Shown here: one piece after another, positions 33,913 through 45,213 of the stretch | Layout of the letters: every line of letters starts with the position of its first letter | Position numbering within the stretch: position 1 is the first letter of the stretch | Source of the DNA: Sweltsa coloradensis | Taxonomy: Eukaryota > Arthropoda > Insecta > Plecoptera > Chloroperlidae | Length of the DNA stretch: 64,000 bases | Assembly (NCBI GenBank): GCA_024449915.1 | Contig: JAMZAV010002172.1 | Span: 62,001-126,000 of the forward strand | Direction: 5' to 3' | Position numbers and translations under genes: made by a program | Notes under the pieces: generated by a model | Told to the model about the DNA's origin: nothing | Seen by the model: the letters and a program-made list of their open reading frames with translations, nothing else | Databases searched by the model: none

Positions 33913-34671
33913 GGTAGGGCCTATGTGAATTTAAATCCAATCTTTCTTTAACAATGAAATTTATAGCTTTTCCTAGGCCTAGTGCTAACCACGGTTTTTC
34001 TTTCTACAGGAATGACAACTTCCTCGAGCCTAGCCTAGCCTACTGGGTACACAAGCAACAAGATGTAAATAATGTAGGCCTACATATTAAATACTACTGT
34101 AGGCCTACATAGAACTGTAAATTTAGAAAAATGACATAGCCTTCAGCACAATATGTAAATGCAAATTAATTAATAAAATTTGTGTAGGTAACACATTTTT
34201 ACTATCATAACTTGTGTCAGGTAATAACATTATTAGCCTTTTCCTAGCTCCTAGTTTAGCCTGTCTTTTATCCCTTAGACAGTTGTAAAATCACAAAAAA
34301 ACTAGGCCTAAGTACAAATCATTAAAAAAAAAATTTTTTTTTTTTTTTTTTTTGAAAATGTATGCTTAGTTCGAATTTTTTTATTTCGAAATGCCTTTTT
34401 TGGGGTCCCTTCAATTTCGAACTAACGAGGGTTTACTGTAATGGATTGTATTTAAAAAAATATTAAACATGTTTTGAAATGCATATAACGCAGTTTAGTC
34501 TACATCAACTGTGACAATACTATGTAAAACATAGCCAGTACGAAATACGAGTAAAGATTGCAAAGTTTACTCAATCTCCCAGCGGAATTTGGGGGTACCT
34601 AGAACATGCAAATTTCGATACTCTTTGGTCGCTGCATAACTGCATTACATATATATTACATATTAGCCTAC

Positions 34672-34806
34672 GGCTCGAATAAATTGAGCATAAAGCCAAG
34701 CTCGGCTCGGCTCAAATAAATCGAGCCTAAAATCAAGCTCGGCTCAGCGCGAGGTCAAAACTGAAGCTCGAAAAAGCTCGAGAAATCGAGTACTCGCACA
34801 GCCCTA
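34672..34806 (+). repeat. MITE with GCTCG-rich end
   Basis: Repeated GGCTCG/CGAGC motifs end in CGCACAGCCCTAG. A similar end (GCCCAGCCCTAG) is at 36829. The element starts are not clear. Confidence 0.4.
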
Positions 34807-34839
34807 GTAAATGTCGGTAAACACGGCTTTCTTATATCC

Positions 34840-35287
34840 TTGACTCATGTTCTTTCAATTACAAGCATCAAAGGTTGGTCACCAAGATCTTACCACTATT
34901 TCGCTTACTTGACGTCTTTTGGGCCCTTGCGTACTCCCTTAATAGTAATACACCGACGTACTCGATTAAGGGCGCCATCGACTAATGGCCCCACCCCACT
35001 CCCGAGGCCTAAACTCGCTTACATAGTGTATTTGATTAGGAGTACTGTTTTTATTTCTGGATTTAGTAAATTTACAAGAGAACTAGCCTAGAGGACAAAA
35101 GACAGCTTTTCTTAAATTAAAGCCCTGTCATTTGATATAAAGTTTACGAATTTGATTGAAATTTTCATCTGGGTAATCGTACTAATTTCCCCCTGTATTC
35201 TTGGTCAAGAAAAAGAAGCTTTGCCACGTGAAGTAGGGCCTAAACATAATATGCTCATCTCTATATGTGGTATTTGAAGACACTCAC
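34840..35287. other. Cytohesin intron, no recognised feature
   Basis: Intronic sequence upstream (plus sense) of the PH exon donor; no recognised gene or repeat. Confidence 0.4.
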
Positions 35288-35515
35288 CCTCTACAACCTT
35301 GCCCTCGCTGTCCGTCTTGCACGCCTTGATGAAGTCAGTCCCAGATGCGTACAGCTCGAAGCAGTGGTGTTTGTGTCTGTCGCCAACCTCGCGCACTTGA
35401 ATGTTCTCCAGTGGGATGATGCCCCGTGGCTCCTTGTCAGTCGTGTACTCGAAGTAGTAGAGACAGTTGTCGTTGAGGATGAACCACCGTCGCTTCCAGC
35501 TCTTGTAGCGTCCAC
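35288..35515 (-). CDS. Cytohesin exon, main part of PH domain
   Basis: 228 bases encoding [43 protein letters not shown] and the [21 protein letters not shown] end. The [10 protein letters not shown] loop and the downstream Arg/Tyr residues form the phosphoinositide pocket that brings cytohesins to the plasma membrane. The join CAAG|GTGGACGC gives a diglycine (GG) form; in vertebrates the diglycine isoform prefers PI(3,4,5)P3 over PI(4,5)P2, unlike the triglycine one. The acceptor AG is at 35516-35517 and lies in a duplicated segment. Donor is GTGAGTG. Confidence 0.97.
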
Positions 35516-35637
35516 CTAGGGGCAGGACGTTACAAGATAACACTCGGCCAGGAGACATGTGCAACGACTAACGAGCCTAGGGGCAGGACGTTACAAGGTA
35601 ACACTCGGTCAGGAGACATGTGCAACGACTAATTATT
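35515..35637. repeat. Tandem duplication of the 3' splice-site region, unit 61 bp
   Basis: CCTAGGGGCAGGACGTTACA through ACATGTGCAACGACTAA occurs at 35515 and again 61 bases on at 35576, with four or so differences. Each copy contains a usable AG (minus strand CCCCTAG). Confidence 0.92.
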
Positions 35638-35693
35638 TTGTGTGAATTTTATGTAGACCTACATACCTAGTTTTATGTAGCAATGCTAACGAT

Positions 35694-36090
35694 AATCGAT
35701 ATAATCAATCAATAATCATTAATCAATAATGGATATAATTTTGATAATCGATAACCAAAATTCATTATCGACTATCAAAATATAAAATAATTGGTAAATA
35801 GTGGCACAAATCAAACTCTAATTTCGGATATTATCTCACGTTGTGCCATGCACTGGCTGAGCTGATGGTGTCACACTGGAGATTTACGTTTGGAATTGAG
35901 CTGTCAGTTGATAACGGATGCCAAACACATAACATGGAAGACAGCGAGCAAGCAAACGGAATGCGATTATATTGTTTTGACTTACACTTGCCCCACTTAA
36001 GGTTCCACTTACAGGTCCGAACAGGCTTTGTTGGTGATATTGATATCATCGATAACATCGATTCGATAATGACATAACTATTTAGATAAT
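35694..36090 (+). mobile_element. hAT MITE relative of 29145-29544, degraded ends
   Basis: ATTATCGATTATC-type runs, GTTGTGCCATGCACTGGCTG, GCTGATGGTGTCACACTGG and AGGTTCCACTTA match the element at 29145. Terminal sequences and target duplication are lost. Confidence 0.75.
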
Positions 36091-37268
36091 CGTCAAGGCC
36101 TATTGTACAGACCTAGCACCCACCCAAAGCACCCAGCATTAGACAGTGCTGGGTGCATTTTGGTATGGCGATGTGAGCTTGTAAGCCTAGCTAGGGCCTA
36201 AGATCCATTAAAATATACTAATCTTGGCCAGGGCTCAGACCTAAGAAACCCTGGTAACTACCTGTTGATACTGGCACTGTCACGCTGGGTGTTGTTTGAT
36301 TGTTACCTGCATTGTGACAAGTGTTCATCTCATGAATATTTCCAAATTGTATTCTATTCCATGCTAGGCCTATGCTTTAGAGAAGAAATTACGCCTAAGC
36401 CTAGTACGCCGCATATTTTTACGAATCATCTGGCTCCTCTGCTCTTGTCTCGTGAATCGTGACTATTCTAATTTCGTACCCTAGCAAACAAAAGCTAGCA
36501 GAGTCAACAACATCTCGGGACACAAAAGTGGTGATACACGGTAGACGTGAATGATTTCACAAAAAATGACAGCCAATCGCATGTGACGTATGGCTAGCTC
36601 CAATTGGATCTCGCAAAGTTCAGCCGGCCAATCATAACAAGTTTCAGGTCAGAAGGAGTTCGACTTATCGTGTATCACGAACTTTGCCGCGTTTTGCCGG
36701 GCCGGTAAATGTTAATGCTGTTTTTACAGACACTCGAATATTCGAGTTCAAAATAAATGAAACTCAAATTTGTTCGAACTCGCCGTGAACTCGACTCGCA
36801 CTCGAAAATTTGAGTACTTGCCCAGCCCTAGTCAAAACACATCCTTATGAACTCATATGCAGTATGTATTCAAGGCCTATGAAAGAAGACACCCAAACTG
36901 TAAACTAAACGATAACAAAACAACCTCATGTCATCTTTTCCACAATGCTCTCTCTCATGGGGTCTGCCATGCAGGAGAGTAAAATATGACATCATGTCCT
37001 GTGTTTGGTACAAGATTAGTATAGCTAACAATACAGAACGACTTTCTTGGTGTTCTTAAATGATTTTCCAATATCCATTACATTTACAACTAGGTAATAC
37101 GAACGATTAATAACGGCAATTTGAAAATGTACAAATAAATAACATGTAAAAGGATGGGAGATGGCCGAATCTTCACACAATTTGTTTCAGATTTGTCCAC
37201 TCACTGCGCTAGTTGTATGAACGATCGGTGCCTTTAGAGATAAAATGCCATGTTTAAAATATGCTCAC
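36091..37268. other. Cytohesin intron with short repeat end
   Basis: No coding. It includes a TCGAATATTCGAGTTC-type MITE end that stops at CCCAGCCCTAG (36715-36829). Confidence 0.4.
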
Positions 37269-37380
37269 CTTGTTTCCAAAGCCAGCCCTCTTTGTCAGGG
37301 TTGAAGAACGTGTGCATTAGGTCGTTGCCGTCGTCTTCGGGAATCTTGAACGGCTCAGTCTTGATGCTCTCGTACAGGCT
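37269..37380 (-). CDS. Cytohesin exon, Sec7-PH linker
   Basis: 112 bases encoding [20 protein letters not shown], then a conserved [17 protein letters not shown] that enters the PH domain. The linker helix takes part in autoinhibition in the family. Acceptor GTGTTTCAG, donor GTGAGC. The WLWKQ phrase and the LMHTFF wording match arthropod rather than vertebrate cytohesins. A Helentron-like element begins only 18 bases upstream of the splice site on the opposite strand. Confidence 0.97.
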
Positions 37381-37398
37381 CTGAAACACCATGGGTCA

Positions 37399-37650
37399 TT
37401 AGACGAGTGAGCGCAGCGAACAAATTCTACTACGCAGGTCGAGCGGAACGGCACTCACTGTGAGGATGTCTGTTTGCTTGTCTTTCTGCCGTCTGTTTGA
37501 TGCCATACGGCCGAATGGCCAAACAGATTGAGCCGAAATTTTTGAACAGACATCCGTGACCAGTTAACTGAGAAGTAAGAACTGCTAACAAAATGAGCAA
37601 AATCCGTTGCAATTTAAACTCACAAGAAATAAAAATGTGAAAAATTTAAT
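37399..37650 (+). mobile_element. Helentron-like family D copy (5' end)
   Basis: Starts TTAGACGAGTGAGCGCAGCG, whose reverse complement CTCACTCGTCTA is the subterminal sequence in family E 3' ends. The interior has GTCTGTTTGATGCCATACGG and AACAGACATCCGTGACCAG, matching 29755-30065. The 3' end was not found here. Confidence 0.65.
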
Positions 37651-37869
37651 CCTAAATTTGCCATAAGTAAAAAAGGCTGTGCAACATACAATTCTGAAAG
37701 TCGCAATCAGATAAAATATCTCCAAGTTGATGTTTATTTATTTGTTTTTGTTATGCATGGCTAATGTCATTCTGTAAAGAATTCTGTAAAGAATGACATT
37801 AGCTGGCAGGCTATCTAGGATACTATTAAACACTTCGTTTGGATCCACAAGGAACAGTACAATACAGTC

Positions 37870-38285
37870 TGCGTAGGACCACTTTTCCTTTGCAAGTGCT
37901 TTGTGAATGCATTGTAGAGTAGGTGATTGTTGTAAAGTTTATATTGTTACTTGTTAATTGTTATTATAAAAAAAAACTCATATTAAAACCTTTATTCTAT
38001 GGATTCAGGCTAACTTTTCAACTTTTTCTTTCAAAATGCAATACATCACCATAACCTTAATGTCCATGTAAAATAAGAACGTTGTAGCCCCACCTGTTTG
38101 GTCAGAATCGGCCCAAATGTCACAAAAATATCGCACTAAAAATCTAAAAAAAATCGTAAAAGTACGATATTCATGAGAAATATTTCTTCGATTGTACCCA
38201 AAAACAATACACCTCTTAAGTTCAGAGATTTCGAAGGTCCCCTACAATTTTCATCAAGATCGGATATGCCGTTTTTCTAAAGTTC
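37870..38285 (-). mobile_element. Helentron-like family C, copy 2 (internal)
   Basis: Inverse of the family C section with TTGCAAGTGCTTTG, GCATTGTAGGTGATTG-type and the GGGTGGGGCTACAACG module. Neither terminus is present. Confidence 0.75.
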
Positions 38286-38289
38286 TATT

Positions 38290-39250
38290 TTTTTTGGGAT
38301 TTTCATTTTTATTCATAAAAATCTTTTTGTTAATAATTTGGTTATAATTTTTTGGGAACTGTTTTTTGTATTGTCTGTTGTGGTTTTTTAATTGTTAATT
38401 TGTTTGATAAAGACTTCCGTAAGAAAGTTGAAAAATCACCTTTTAAATAAAGATATTATTATGATAATATCTTATGCAGGTAAATATGCAGGTAAAGTGT
38501 AATTTTACGAAATTAGTGCAATTCTTAGCCGTAAAAAATGCGGGCACACATAAAAAAGATTTATTGCAAATTTTCATAATTTGGTCTAGGATTTTTGCCT
38601 TTTTCGGGGTGGGATTAATCGTACAAACATGATTACGTTGTCAATGGGATAAAATGTTTAGGTAAACTAAATGTTTATCCCATCCATGTCAAGTATAAGC
38701 ATGGTAGTTAGTTTGATAATTTTGCCACACCCTATGAAATGGCAGCAAGTCACAATAAGTTGGAAATATGTCTACTAGTATAATTTTTAATGGAGCAAAA
38801 ATAAAGCACAATCATGCTGGCACCCAGGATTGCAGATACTTAATGACATCATCAGGAGTCAACTGTCCACTCTCTTATGTTTTTTCCTACATCAAGTTGT
38901 AAATAAAAAGCCACATTACCAAGTTTAATACACTACAGGTTAAGTTCTCTAAAGAAGGGTACAATTTTAAGAGGAAGAATATAAGTTCCAATAAAGATAA
39001 ATTCCTAACTCAAACTAGAAATTCAAACATTTGCCTATGAGTGCTTTGAGACCTACAATAGGCCTACAATAGGGAACTGTCCTTCAATACCAAATTTGAA
39101 TATGTCCCTACTAATAACCTCAAATACCGACCAGTAAAGTTTTGTATGCGTCAGGCTTTTATTAGTGCTAACTGTGAGCGAGGAAAAATTTGAACCGGGC
39201 TTCGCGCCGGAAAACGGCCATGCGCCATTGCAGGTGGGCGGGGAGCTGAC
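38290..39250. other. Cytohesin intron, no recognised feature
   Basis: AT-rich DNA with no recognised repeat or gene. Confidence 0.35.
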
Positions 39251-39255
39251 AGTTC

Positions 39256-39712
39256 TAAATAAATAAAATAAATAAATTGTATTTAGAGTCTACCCACTCA
39301 GTTATATAACTGATTTTCAGTGGAGGACTTTAAATCAAAGCGTCGAAGCCAACCCTGTAGGCCCCGACGCAATCGACAAGTGAGCGATAACCAACCAAAG
39401 ATCGATTTTTTTTAAATAGGAAATATAGCAATCAGTGGTAATGGACAGTGCAAACACCCGCGAATCAATGCCAGAATCAACAAGGCCGATTCAGAACAAC
39501 TCTGAATTTTTATTATTTTACTACAGTTCAGAAATTATGGGCTTCGTTGCTAGGACGGCTCCAAAGTCACCGTTTACAAAACTCCTAAGACAAGAACTGA
39601 TGGACTTAAGTCCAAATCAGAAGTTAAAAAACTTCTGACTTTGGCGGGAAATCAAACCCTGGAACTTCTGCATTGGAAGCAGAGACGCTAACAACAAGAC
39701 CAATGAGCCACA
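39256..39712 (-). mobile_element. tRNA-derived SINE (family J), copy 1
   Basis: The minus-strand head TTGGTCTTGTTGTTAGCG, then CTGCTTCCAATGCAG (stem CTGC/GCAG, loop TTCCAAT, anticodon position CCA) and a B-box-like GGTTTGATTTCCC. The body has TCAGAAGTTTTTTAACTTCTGA-type hairpin sequence, and the AT-rich tail ends (AAATAAATTTATTT)-like. Same family at 44362 and 53392. Confidence 0.82.
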
Positions 39713-40002
39713 CAAAGGCACTGCCACTGAAAGCTTCCCCTCCTCACCTCACGATGACGTCACAACCAAAAGAGCGCATACTTAAGTCTTTGTGCGGGAA
39801 TTCAAAACCCAGGAACTTTGAACATGCATAGAATCCACAGATTTTATTTTTTATAGTAGTTTATTTTAATTGCGATGTTTATTAAATTGAATATTACAAA
39901 TTAGGTTATGCAGAAAGAATGCCAATTGGCTGGAGTATATTGGTGTGAGATAGGATCCAACAGCTTACCTTCAAACAGTGCTGGTGGCTGCTGAGTTTCT
40001 TG

Positions 40003-40229
40003 AATAATAATAGTAACATAAATATTTACAAAACCCAGAAAAACACGAGACATTTCGACACGAGGTCTTGTTCACTCAAGAGAGAAAAGGAAGCCGCCGA
40101 AGAAAATTTAGCCCCCATTTTGATTTTTACAATCAGTTTCCTTTTCTCTCTTGAGTGAACAAGACCTCGAGTCGAAACGTCTCGTGTTTTTCTGTGTTTT
40201 GTAAATATTTATGTTACTATTATTATTCA
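40003..40229 (+). repeat. Inverted repeat, arms about 88 bp
   Basis: ATTTACAAAACCCAGAAAAAC through CTTGTTCACTCAAGAGAGAAAAGG at 40003-40091 is inverted at 40137-40229. The spacer is 45 bases. The right arm includes GACCTCGAGTCGAAACGTC. Confidence 0.88.
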
Positions 40230-40955
40230 TGAATATTACAAATTATTAAAGGGGTATATAACCCCTAAATTCAAAAAATATATTTCATTCAGGCTATCTA
40301 GTAATGAATTTAGCAATCAACATAAAAATTATTGGGGCCACCATGACCTCCCAAAAAATTGTCAAACATGACATTTTTCGAGCTAGGTCCCATCGGCAAA
40401 AATCTCCCATAAGAAATAACATGGGGACGATCTTTTTGCCCCGTGACTTTGGAGGATTTTGATCCAAAAAAATATTGGCCATTATTGACGTACTCGACAG
40501 CCTTTTCTGTAATTTCTCTATATTTTGTTTTGGAATTTGGGCAAGTAGTTCGGTCAAAATATGCTGATTACCAAGATGGGGTGTGATTTTGGAATGCATA
40601 TTTTTGCGTGTTTGAGGGTATATTTGAGCACAGTTTCAAGACACGATGTTATAAAGGGGCATTTTAGATTGATACTATGCTCTAGTATCTATGTGGACCA
40701 AAAAAGAAGCAGGTTAAAGCCGATTTAGGAAATGTTCCAAAACACCAATTTTTGCCAATTTCTGGACCAAAAAAATTAAAAAATCGTGTTAAATCACAGT
40801 TACAAGATATAATTTTTTAAACGGTCATTTAAGTGTAGTATGGTGCTATAGATCACGTGATAAAAAATAATTTTTGGGGTTTTTAGCCCCTTTAAATACG
40901 TGTAAGATATATTTGAAACCAAGGACAGTTCCCTATTAGAGCCAAAGTGGCTTAC
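40230..40955. other. Cytohesin intron, no recognised feature
   Basis: AT-rich. No definable feature. Confidence 0.35.
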
Positions 40956-41104
40956 CACTAGCAACTCCCGCGGTAGGTCTCCCCCGTTGTTGATCCCGCG
41001 GTTCATGGAGATGAACTGCTCCACGCTAGGCTTCTCCTTCACGCTCGGGTTGTGCAAGCTCGTGTTCAGCATGATGATGGCAAATGAAAGAACGTAGCAA
41101 GTGT
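40956..41104 (-). CDS. Cytohesin exon, C-terminal part of Sec7 domain
   Basis: 149 bases encoding [20 protein letters not shown], then [20 protein letters not shown] and [21 protein letters not shown] and FI.MNRGIN.GGDLP are the family's most conserved Sec7 phrases, forming the hydrophobic groove that engages Arf switch regions. Acceptor TCTTTTAG; donor GTAAGCC. Phase joins are Asp (split) at the start and codon boundary at the end. Confidence 0.98.
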
Positions 41105-41718
41105 CTAAAAGAGAACAAAACAGTATACATTCGATGCGTTTGTTGTATGTTGTTCTGCATAAAAATATCTGAACCATGTAAATTTTAGAATTCTCGTATG
41201 TAGTTTAAATTTTTCTCCAGAACGTTGTACATCTTAATTTGAGTGCTTACGAGCGTGCCAAGAACATGTTTGTCTCGTGAAGACTCTTAAAGACGAATTG
41301 AACGCCTTTCCAGTTTCCGCCTGGCAAGAATTCTAAGGAAAAAGAAGATCTGTAGGTACCTATCTACAAGAAAACTAGAAAATGCATAATCCTAATCATA
41401 AAAAAATGTGGGCATTTAAAAGGAATAAAATAAAAGCCATCAATATAATGTATGCTATCAATAGATTATTTTGAAAATCAAATTATAAAATAAAAATTGC
41501 CACATGTTTTGGATTATCTGGAAACCTCAATACTATCCTGTGTCAATACAACATTATTAAACCGTCTTGATTGTGCAGTTCACCAAATAAAATAGGATGT
41601 GGTACTGTAATTTAAGAAATGCTGATATTATTTTATAGATAGAACTATGAGTTAGGTAAGTTTTGCTGTAGCTTGTTCAAGATAGATGATTTAGTGCCAT
41701 AACTTTGTTAGTACCCAC

Positions 41719-41831
41719 CTGTGTTGGTGAATATGTTGGGGTTAAGTTGGCAGTACCGCTGAGCAAAGCACTCCATCATCCGGTCAATCTTCTGTGCCTC
41801 TCCTGGTAACCGGAAGCTCCACAGGAATTGC
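41719..41831 (-). CDS. Cytohesin exon, middle of Sec7 domain
   Basis: 113 bases encoding [20 protein letters not shown], then [29 protein letters not shown] is Sec7 motif 2. Acceptor TTCTTCCAG; donor GTGGGT. It is identical in phase to its neighbours and matches arthropod wording ([13 protein letters not shown]). Confidence 0.98.
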
Positions 41832-42203
41832 CTGGAAGAAGCAGATACAATTAGATTTGCTGCCTACGTGAAGGCATCTTTACTGCCCAATGATTATGCA
41901 ATATATGATTATAATTATACATCGGGTTTTCAGGACAGAGCGCACCTCCTCACACACTACAGAGCTTGTAATAACTGCGCCACCCCAGACTTTTGTTTGT
42001 TTTGTCGAGGGATAATCCAAAGCCCGTCCGTACTATTCCAAAGATATTATTTTCGCATTATACTGCACATCACAAGGAAGACCTTGACTAACATACGTCC
42101 TCATTACGTCACAGTTTTGGCGCGGAGTTCAAACGTCGTTTTTGAAACGAGACTTTTCATTTTGTTTATAAATGTAGAAAGATAAACTAGTGAGTGTACC
42201 TAC

Positions 42204-42470
42204 CTGAGCGCCTGCACCAGGATGAGGTCCGTGAAGTCGTGCAGCTCGACGAACGCCTTGAGCACCGCCTCGTTGAAGTCGTTCTTCTCCCCGAGGTAGT
42301 CGCCTATCGCCGTCTTGTTCAGCCCCTCCCCCTTGTAAAGGAACTGCGCAACGTCCTCTGCCGTCGCCTTCAGCAGACCGTGCTCGATCAAGTACTCGAT
42401 ACCCTTCTTGGGGTCCATGTTGAACTTCTTGCGCCCGATAGACATCTGTTTCGTCTTCGTGTTGTTTTTG
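42204..42470 (-). CDS. Cytohesin exon, N-terminal part of Sec7 domain with catalytic Glu
   Basis: 267 bases encoding [20 protein letters not shown], then [34 protein letters not shown] and [20 protein letters not shown], then [12 protein letters not shown]. The Glu of DYLGE is the glutamate finger that expels GDP from Arf. Acceptor CTGTTTCAG; donor GTAGGT. This exon and the next two give the complete Sec7 fold, so the protein should be an active Arf exchange factor (Arf1/Arf6), recruited by phosphoinositides to the cell surface. Confidence 0.98.
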
Positions 42471-42806
42471 CTGAAACAGAGACGAAGGTAAAGAATTCCT
42501 GCCAGTTTTATTTTATATTAAATTAAAAAATAATAAATATCTTTATGTAACTAATTTTAAATTGTATTGTATTATTATGATAATGTAGTAAATTGCACCT
42601 GTGTGACATGTGTCCTCTTGTAATGTGGCCACAAATAAAAAAGAAGTGAAATAGAAGGGAATTAGCAAGCCCGGTTGCGGAAGTATCCAAAACAGCGTGC
42701 GAAGCAACATTACCAACAGATTTTTGAAGAAGAACACACAGATAATGCTTTCCTACATTGAAATCTCTTGATGGAGGTGCCGAATACACACATATTGTAA
42801 TCTACT

Positions 42807-43516
42807 AGGCCGCTTCGCAAACGCTTTTTCCAGTCGCGTTGATGGATGATCTTTTTTTAATATTTCTGTCCAATAATTACGTTTTTAAGTGGGATCTCAT
42901 TACTTTTTCTATAGTTACTTGATAGTACTTGATTATACATCTGTAAAGGGCTTATATTAAAACCTTTATTTCTATGAATTTTGACCAACTTTTTCAACTC
43001 TTTCTTTCAAAAGGCACTAATTCACCATAATCTTTATGTCAATGTAAAATATGAACGTTGTAGCCCCACCCGTTTAGTCAGAATCGGCCCAAATGTCACA
43101 AAAATATTGTATTTAAAACCGGGAAAAAAACTTAAAAGTACGATTTCTATGAGTAATATTTCTTCTAATGTCTCTAAAGTAATAATATATATAATTACAG
43201 TTATTTTAAACGTTCCCATAAAGTTTCATCACGATCGGAGTAGCCGTTTACCAAATATCACGAAAATATCTCATTAAAAATAGAAAAAATCGTACAAGTA
43301 CGATAATCATAAGAAATATTTAAACGATTGTACCAAAAAAACGTGGCAAGTAAAGTTCAGAGATTTCGAAAGTCCCCTCAAATTTTCATCAAGATTGCAT
43401 ACACCGTTTGCCCGGTAGAGCGCGAACAAACAGACAAAAACACAAAAAAAAATACATCCAAGCTATTTTTTTTTGAGGGGGTCATTGAAATTGAAGTCTT
43501 CACTTTGCTCATCCAA
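42807..43516 (-). mobile_element. Helentron-like family C, copy 3 (both ends)
   Basis: The 5' end TTGGATGAGCAAAGTGAAGAC at 43516 and the 3' end ATCATCCATC, hairpin AACGC GACTGGAAAA GCGTT, GCGAAGCGGCCTAG and a T at 42807 define a full copy. It contains a second family-typical module repeat. Confidence 0.8.
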
Positions 43517-43633
43517 AAAATAAGCAGGCTTTTCCCCCTAAAACTAAAAGTTCACCAAACACATTCTGTATCATTTATCCATGTTGACAGACAATGTCAA
43601 CAAAAAACGCAAGTCAATCAGAGGTCGTGGTCG

Positions 43634-43740
<107 letters not shown>

Positions 43741-43785
43741 AAACTACAAAGTCTTATTTTGAGTTTTTTTTTTGTAAGTTTTTAG

Positions 43786-44168
43786 TTTGCGTGGGATCTC
43801 TTTACTTTTGCAAGTGCTTTTTGAACGCATTGTAGGTGATTGTTGTCAAGTTTCTATTTATTGTTAATTGTTATTTTATACCTAAAAAAACTCATATTAA
43901 AACCTTTATTCTATGGATTCTGGCTATTTTTTTCAACTTTTTCTTTCAAAAGGTACTACATCACCATAACCTAAATGTCCATGTAAAATACGAACTTTGT
44001 AGCCCTACCCGTTTGGTCAGAATCGGCCTGAATGTCACAAAAATATCGCACTAAAAATCGTAAAAGTACGATATTCATAAGAAATAATTCTTCGATAGTA
44101 CCCGAAAACGTGGCAGGTCTAAGTTCAGAGATTTCGAAGGTCCCCTCCAATTTTCATCAAGATTGCAT
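43786..44168 (-). mobile_element. Helentron-like family C, copy 4 (partial)
   Basis: Inverse of the family C middle: TTTGCAAGTGC, GAAAAAGTTGAAAAA and GGGTAGGGCTACAAAG. The termini are missing. Confidence 0.75.
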
Positions 44169-44361
44169 TAGACCAGGAGCCAGAACCTTTGGGAAAAAGT
44201 TTTGTTCAACCCACTTAACATCTCAAATCTGACTTGACCACATGGTAATATGAACCTTTGAAACATCTCTAGGGAGGATGTCACTTCGAATTGTGGTATA
44301 CGTTTTTTTAGCAGCCATTTTGTTTTTGGATGTGCGATCATTGAAAAGCTTAGTCGGTACT

Positions 44362-44795
44362 TGTGGCTCGTTGGTCTTGTGGTTAGCGTATCTGCTTCCA
44401 ATGCAGAAGGTCCAGGGTTCGATTCCCGCTAAAGTCAGAAGTTTTTTAACTTCTGATTTGGACTTAAATCCATCAGTTCTTGTCTTAGGAGTTTGTAAAC
44501 GGTGACTTTGGAGCCGTCCTAGCAACGAAGCACATAATAAATTTCAGAGTTGTTCTGAATCGGCCTTGTTGATTCTGGCGTTGATTCGCGGGTGTTCGCA
44601 CTGTCCATACCACTGATTGCTATATTTCCTATTAAAAATATCGATCTTTGGTTGGTTATCGCTCACTCGTCGATTGCGTCGGGGCCTGCAGGGTTGGCTT
44701 GGTCGCTTTGATTTAAAGTCCCCCACTGAAAATCAGTTATATAACTGAGTGGGTAGACTCTAAATAAAATTTATTTAATTATTTATTTATCTTAA
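44362..44795 (+). mobile_element. tRNA-derived SINE (family J), copy 2
   Basis: The head GGTCTTGTGGTTAGCG, then CTGCTTCCAATGCAG and B-box GGTTCGATTCCC. The body has AGAAGTTTTTTAACTTCTGA and GATCTTTGGTTGGTTATCGC, and the tail is (AAATAAAATTTATTT)-like. It is inverse to copy 1 at 39256. Confidence 0.87.
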
Positions 44796-45205
44796 AATGT
44801 ATCTAGCTCGTGACACAGTTAACCGATTTTATTTTTGCTTATACCGATTTGTAGGTAATTGTATGTTCTATCTATTGTTCACAACCAATTTCTAACATTC
44901 ATATGATTTAATTGTTAAAAATGCAGACATGGCAAAAATAGTGTAAATAATTTTATTAAAATGTGATTCAAGCATAAATTCACAAATTATTTTGGTCAGT
45001 TAGCGCTATGTTTTTATACATTATTAGGATTTATAAAACTAACTCATGGACAACATAATATATAAAAAAATACGGATTATTGCACGTTTGAGTACATGAG
45101 CGTTGAAGGCTGAGCATTTTCAGTGAATTTTGTACGCTATTTAACTATGATTTTCATCCAACTTCATTTTGTCATTGCTAGTATAGAATAACATGTTTAA
45201 AAGTA
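44796..45205. other. Cytohesin intron, no recognised feature
   Basis: AT-rich, no recognised gene or repeat. Confidence 0.35.
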
Positions 45206-45213
45206 GTTCCAAC

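Larger units (their letters stand above)
30542..34438 (+). mobile_element. Tigger/pogo-like DNA transposon, deleted and with nested insertions
   Basis: Ends CAGTAAACCCTCGTTA and TAACGAGGGTTTACTG between TA dinucleotides (30540-30541 and 34439-34440). Only C-terminal transposase coding is left, split by another element. A (T)n tract lies near 34340. The empty site is visible at about 29090 in the other family E copy. Confidence 0.9.
30067..34660 (-). mobile_element. Family E copy holding a MITE and a nested Tigger
   Basis: 3' end on the minus strand: GTCTATCAACGACTTTGGCG, then TTTCCCTAG. The body is interrupted by the MITE at 30237-30495 and the Tigger at 30542-34438, and resumes at 34441. 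The far end is not sharply defined. Confidence 0.7.

Noticed and set aside
35265..35519. Plus-strand frame over the PH exon
   Set aside because: It is the antisense shadow of the cytohesin exon.
40145..40180. Hammerhead-like GAGTCGAAACGTC in an inverted repeat
   Set aside because: It has GAAAC and GTC but lacks the CUGANGA half; may be a relic of a retroelement end.
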